Origin: an uncultured Lachnospiraceae bacterium
GTDB taxonomy: Bacteria > Bacillota > Clostridia > Lachnospirales > Lachnospiraceae
Length of the DNA: 38,429 nt
Reading direction: 5' to 3'
NCBI GenBank assembly: GCA_946546945.1
Contig: CAMNOU010000021.1
Span: forward strand, 1-38,429
Shown here: positions 34,940 through 38,429 of the stretch, piece by piece
Numbering within the stretch: position 1 is the first letter of the stretch
Layout of the letters: every line of letters starts with the position of its first letter
The notes under the pieces: model-generated
Seen by the model: the letters and a program-made list of their open reading frames with translations, nothing else
Databases searched by the model: none
Told to the model about the DNA's origin: nothing
Position numbers and translations under genes: made by a program

Positions 34940-35561
34940 AATATCTGCCTCCTCGGTCAAATGAAACAACATCCAGCTCCTGAGGCAGGATATCCTGCCA
35001 CTCGGCATTTTTCAGGATATATCTGGTGGAAGGTTTGTTTCCGAAATCTCTCAGCGTATAGATATATTTTTCATCTACACTGGCCAGCAGCCTGGATACA
35101 TCACTGTTCGGGTCATTGATATCTCCGAAATGAAGAGCCTTCCCGCTGCAGGTACGCACGCACGCAGGCTGTTCCCCTCTTTCTCTGGCTTCTGAGCAGA
35201 TCGTACATTTGTCCATCGCTCTTCTTGTCTCACTGAAGGTATTTGCATGGTAGGGACATGCCTTATTGCAGCTGTGACATCCGATACATTTTTTCACTTC
35301 AATACGGATCACGCCGTCTTCCCTGCTCTTGTAAACCGCGCCGGAAGGACAGACGCGCACGCATGCAGGATCTTCGCACTGCTGGCACATGGTCGGCAGA
35401 TAATACATCTGCAGGTTGGGATAAGTCCCCGTCGGTCCGACCTGACGGACCTTGATGCGGTCCTGCCCAAGAGCGGAACCGTTCTCCATTTTACATGCCA
35501 CCTGACAGCCCTTACAGCTGATGCAGCGGTCCAATTCTATAACAAAAGCTAATTGTTTCAT
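34926..35561 (-). CDS. DmsB-like four-cluster ferredoxin subunit
   Basis: The 211-aa electron-transfer subunit has sixteen cysteines in four groups: C13/16/19/23, C59/62/67/71, C92/95/98/102 and C119/122/134/138. These fit four [4Fe-4S] clusters, as in DmsB and PhsB-type partners of molybdopterin enzymes. No signal or membrane segment is present. Its ATG overlaps the molybdoenzyme stop by four bases (ATGA), and its own end overlaps the TorD-AsrA start by 14 bases, so the three subunits are probably made in step. Confidence 0.92.
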   Translation of the reverse strand: MKQLAFVIELDRCISCKGCQVACKMENGSALGQDRIKVRQVGPTGTYPNLQMYYLPTMCQQCEDPACVRVCPSGAVYKSREDGVIRIEVKKCIGCHSCNKACPYHANTFSETRRAMDKCTICSEARERGEQPACVRTCSGKALHFGDINDPNSDVSRLLASVDEKYIYTLRDFGNKPSTRYILKNAEWQDILPQELDVVSFDRGGRYYEYE

Positions 35562-38236
35562 ACTGTCACCTCCTGCGTTTTATCACTGGGCTGAGCAAGC
35601 CACTGGCTGAAGTCGGAAGGATTCTGCCAGATTCCCTCCGGTGCCCCCTCTGCGGGATACACTTTTACCAGGAATCCGCGAAGCGTATAAGTACCTACCA
35701 CATCATTGAACGGGGCATCCGCCTTTGTAAGCAGGTTCACATTCATCTCCGTCCATCCGTGTGTCTTTGTCTGCAGTGTCTCCGGATTCCAGAAACGTTC
35801 CATATAAACAGTGCCCGGTTTGATTCCCTCTGTCACCAGAACAACGGCTCTTGTTTTTCCCCGCTTTGATTCGATCCATGCCCAGGATCCGTCTTCCAGT
35901 CCATACTTTTCGGCGTCCGACGGATACATCCAAAGCTCCGGCACCGGATAGATCTCTCGAAGCCACGGCACATTCCGGAGTGTATTGTGATGGAAATAGG
36001 GAACTCGCCCGCCGGTCATGATCAGCGGGAACTCCTCCGCCAGACCATCGTTGTTTCTCGGGCTTTCTGCAGGTTCCAGATAATAAGGCAGCGGCTCATA
36101 ATCTTTGGATGCAGGCGGAAGCTCGCATTTTGCGAAGGGTTTTCCTGTCCGCCCAAGAGTAATCATGCTCTCCAGATAGACCTCGCACTTCTTCGAAGGA
36201 GTCGGGAACCCGCCCGGAAGTCCTGTCTTCTCATCCGGTTTCTGATAAACATAGTATTCCTGCCATTCCTCTTTTGACATATAGGTAAACGGTGTGTTGT
36301 GCTTTAACTGTTCAAACGTCAGTCCGACACGGGAAAGGAAATGATCCCACAGCTCGGTCACGGAATCCCAGTACGGCAGATCTTTGCCCATGTATTCTGC
36401 GTCAAAGGCCTTCCTGCAATCCTCATCCCCCAGTTCCGCGCACCGTTTGGCAATCTTGGACCAGATCAGGGTCTCGTCCATGGTTTCCCACACATGCGTT
36501 ACCTGCTGTCTGGCACACAGCGTATTGCAGGTCTCCACGATCATATCCGTTTCAAGCCACTCTTCCGTCGGAAGCAGAATATCCGCGTAGGCAGAGAAAG
36601 AAGTCGGATACATATACATATGTACAATGAAGTCCAGCTCATCGATCGCCTTTCTGACTTTCTGAGCATCTGCCACAGCCGCCATCTTATTGCCTGAACG
36701 ATCGATCCATACCCTTGGCTTGTAAGGTTTTCCGGTCAGGATCGCATCGAAAATGCTGGTCACATGTCCCGCATACCAGATATGCAGTCCTTTGTGTTCC
36801 GTTCCACCCAGACGCTTTTTCAGCTGTTCATCCGGCAGCTTATCGGCTGCGATCGGAACCGGATAGTTCGGCATGTCAAAGACACCGCTGGTTTTAAAAC
36901 GCTGCAGCAGTGCTCCGGGCCTTTCCACATTTCCCAGCAGGATATCCAGCGTTGCCGCGCCCATGGCCGCCTGAACCGAATTCGGGGTCTGATCGGTCGC
37001 TACACCGATGGCAAGTCCGCTCGGTGTATTCTCTGCAAACAGGCGAACGCCTTTTTCAATCATTTCCGGATCCAGGTCGCAAATATCACCCGCATATTCC
37101 AGTGTGTACTGTTCACAGTTCTCCCGGACCATCTGGAATCCGGTCTTGTATGTCTTTCCATTATAATGGAAGGTCCCCTCCAATGCGGGGTTCAGAGAAT
37201 CATCCCACGGGTAGTGCATCGGTCTCGGCTCATTTGTATTTGTATCCCAGACCATGAAGGTATCCGGCACATCCGGATCTTCACTGACCTCATCACGCCA
37301 GAGCATCTTCGTGTCGGCATCTACCAGATAAGGAAGATTCGTCCACTTCATGACAAATTCTTCATTATAAAGCTTGTTCTCTATGATATAGCGGGTCCAT
37401 GCCAGCATCAAAGCCACATCGGTACCCGGACGGATCGGAAGCCAGACATCTGCCTTTGCGGCATCTGCAGTCAGTCGGGGATCGATTACGACGGTCTTCA
37501 CTCCTTTTGCTCTCAGATCAACGACTGCTCCGCCGCCGCTGGCCGGACATGACCAGGAAGGGTCCGTCCCCCAGAGTACAAGTGTCTGGATTTTCGTGTT
37601 TTCCGTATCATAGATTTCCAGCGCATTCGAATCCGCAATGGAAGGATCCGTTCCGCCATACATCATCGTATAAGCCAGCACCCTCGGAAGATAGCACTGC
37701 GCGCATCCCGGTTCGAACCAGTTCGGCGTCCCGAAAATATTACAGAATCTGGCAATACTCCAGATTTCCGGATTCCCTCCGCCTCCCGTCGAACAGAACA
37801 CGGTCTCTGCACCGTATTTCTGCTTGGTTTCTACCAGTTTCCGGGCAATAATATCGATCGCCTTTTCCCAGGAAATCCGGCGCCATTTATTCGCGCCGCG
37901 CTTTCCGACACGCATCATGGGATACTTGTTGCGGTTCGGGTGATACAGAGCCTGTATTCCTGACTGCCCCTTTGCGCACATACGCCCCTTGCTCATACGG
38001 TCCTCAGGGTTTCCTTCCAGTTTGATCACACGTCCGTTCTTCACCGTAGCAATCACTCCGCAGTTCGCAATGCAGGCACGGCAGCAGGTCTTCACCTTCC
38101 TGATTTCATCCTCTTCGTGCTTCTCTTTCTTCTGCACTTCTCTGAAAAGTCTTGTCTTTCCTGTCGCCGCCCGCAGTCCCTTCACACTGGTGGCCGCAAG
38201 AAAGTCCATGCTGGATATTTCGATCTTATCTTTCAT
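35558..38236 (-). CDS. Molybdopterin oxidoreductase, catalytic subunit, apparently cytoplasmic
   Basis: The 892-aa DMSO-reductase-family protein binds a bis-pterin molybdenum or tungsten cofactor. An N-terminal [4Fe-4S] site is formed by C52, C55, C59 and C87, and C178 or C181 (PGCAQC) is the likely metal ligand. Later segments include GTDPSWSCP, DILLPTEEWLE and a C-terminal cofactor-binding domain near 730-880. The N-terminus reads SSMDFLAATS, like a twin-arginine signal without the two arginines, so export is not expected. GGAGGGG lies just before the ATG. It heads an operon with a DmsB-like protein, TorD-AsrA and AsrB. The substrate is unknown; S-oxides, N-oxides or other organic acceptors are all possible. 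Confidence 0.9.
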   Translation of the reverse strand: MKDKIEISSMDFLAATSVKGLRAATGKTRLFREVQKKEKHEEDEIRKVKTCCRACIANCGVIATVKNGRVIKLEGNPEDRMSKGRMCAKGQSGIQALYHPNRNKYPMMRVGKRGANKWRRISWEKAIDIIARKLVETKQKYGAETVFCSTGGGGNPEIWSIARFCNIFGTPNWFEPGCAQCYLPRVLAYTMMYGGTDPSIADSNALEIYDTENTKIQTLVLWGTDPSWSCPASGGGAVVDLRAKGVKTVVIDPRLTADAAKADVWLPIRPGTDVALMLAWTRYIIENKLYNEEFVMKWTNLPYLVDADTKMLWRDEVSEDPDVPDTFMVWDTNTNEPRPMHYPWDDSLNPALEGTFHYNGKTYKTGFQMVRENCEQYTLEYAGDICDLDPEMIEKGVRLFAENTPSGLAIGVATDQTPNSVQAAMGAATLDILLGNVERPGALLQRFKTSGVFDMPNYPVPIAADKLPDEQLKKRLGGTEHKGLHIWYAGHVTSIFDAILTGKPYKPRVWIDRSGNKMAAVADAQKVRKAIDELDFIVHMYMYPTSFSAYADILLPTEEWLETDMIVETCNTLCARQQVTHVWETMDETLIWSKIAKRCAELGDEDCRKAFDAEYMGKDLPYWDSVTELWDHFLSRVGLTFEQLKHNTPFTYMSKEEWQEYYVYQKPDEKTGLPGGFPTPSKKCEVYLESMITLGRTGKPFAKCELPPASKDYEPLPYYLEPAESPRNNDGLAEEFPLIMTGGRVPYFHHNTLRNVPWLREIYPVPELWMYPSDAEKYGLEDGSWAWIESKRGKTRAVVLVTEGIKPGTVYMERFWNPETLQTKTHGWTEMNVNLLTKADAPFNDVVGTYTLRGFLVKVYPAEGAPEGIWQNPSDFSQWLAQPSDKTQEVTV

Positions 38237-38269
38237 ATTTCCCCTCCAAAATGAAATCCAGTATTACTT

Positions 38270-38322
38270 TTGTATACAAGTTCCATTTAATGGTATACCA
38301 TTGATTCTATTTTGGTATACCA
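38270..38322. promoter_or_regulatory. Three phased GTATAC operators before the molybdoenzyme operon
   Basis: Palindromes TTGTATACAA (38270-38279), TGGTATACCA (38291-38300, extending to AATGGTATACCATT) and TGGTATACCA (38313-38322) have centres 21 and 22 bases apart, two helical turns. All lie between the predicted transcription start and the start codon. The sequence resembles sites bound by FadR/FCD-type GntR regulators. No such gene is in the window; it may lie just to the right. Confidence 0.7.
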
Positions 38323-38338
38323 TATGTATTCGCTTTTG

Positions 38339-38367
38339 ATTATACTATATCTCACTCCTTCCGTCAA
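38339..38367 (-). promoter_or_regulatory. Promoter of the molybdoenzyme operon
   Basis: On the minus strand TTGACG (38367-38362), a 17-base spacer and a perfect TATAAT (38344-38339) form a strong sigma-A promoter with a predicted start near 38332. This leaves a leader of about 95 bases that carries the three operators, an arrangement suited to repression. Confidence 0.75.
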
Positions 38368-38392
38368 CTTTTTCCCTTAACTTCCTGTGTTT

Positions 38393-38420
38393 TTGACACT
38401 CAAACCATATTCTGTAATAA
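38393..38420 (+). promoter_or_regulatory. Possible divergent promoter reading off the right edge
   Basis: TTGACA (38393-38398), a 16-base spacer and TAATAA (38415-38420) could start a plus-strand transcript leaving the window. If so, the divergent gene would be a candidate for the missing regulator. The -10 match is moderate. Confidence 0.35.
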
Positions 38421-38429
38421 TCCTGTCTA

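Noticed and set aside
32373..35561. An anaerobic sulfite reductase operon (asrABC)
   Set aside because: AsrA-like and AsrB-like genes are present, but AsrC, the sirohaem subunit, is not. A terminator and plsX follow asrB, and the AsrA-like protein carries a TorD domain and sits behind a molybdoenzyme.

Overview
The window looks like chromosomal DNA of an anaerobic Firmicute, most likely Lachnospiraceae (inference). The grounds are the plsX-acpP-rnc-smc-ftsY block, a nine-gene V-type ATPase operon in Enterococcus/Clostridium order, strong GGAGG ribosome binding sites, oxygen-sensitive Fe-S and radical SAM enzymes, and moderate GC. Nearly every gene is on the minus strand. Only a lipoprotein (6456-7202) and a TetR regulator (23324-23881) are on the plus strand. 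I see no rRNA, tRNA, CRISPR array, transposase or phage gene.

Layout, left to right (transcription mostly right to left): (1) 105-4381, an operon of a YtrA-type GntR regulator, clpC and radA. Its promoter overlaps a 21-bp inverted repeat, and no ctsR/mcsA/mcsB is present. (2) 4528-7243, a membrane-anchored SH3 protein divergent from a lipoprotein with eight APAD heptads. (3) 7241-10256, an unassigned cluster of an acyltransferase-like protein, a zinc-ribbon membrane protein and an HSL-type esterase. (4) 10300-11064, the S4 RNA-binding protein YlmH. (5) 11109-19788, the V-ATPase genes G/H-I-K-E-C-F-A-B-D; the K subunit carries the Na+-site residues known from Enterococcus hirae. (6) 20147-23881, two collinear 466-aa radical SAM proteins divergent from a TetR regulator. 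(7) 23913-25369, a 41-aa membrane protein and threonine ammonia-lyase. (8) 25362-32263, ftsY, smc, rnc, acpP and plsX, with a perfect 15-bp hairpin just ahead of rnc. (9) 32373-38236, a four-gene redox operon.

The redox operon is the best candidate for an undescribed system. It encodes a molybdopterin enzyme without a twin-arginine signal, a DmsB-like protein with four Fe-S clusters, a fusion of a TorD-type chaperone to an AsrA-type Fe-S protein, and an AsrB-type flavin/NAD(P)H subunit. No sulfite reductase catalytic subunit (AsrC) is present. Read together, this is a soluble NAD(P)H-linked molybdoenzyme in which the maturation chaperone is built into the electron-transfer subunit. Its promoter is followed by three GTATAC palindromes spaced two helical turns apart, which suggests control by a FadR/FCD-type GntR regulator not seen in the window. 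The substrate cannot be told from sequence.

Several starts differ from the longest open frames: clpC, radA, the SH3 protein, subunits A, E, K and G/H, the second radical SAM gene (GTG), ilvA and the TorD-AsrA fusion. I chose them by ribosome binding site and family alignment.
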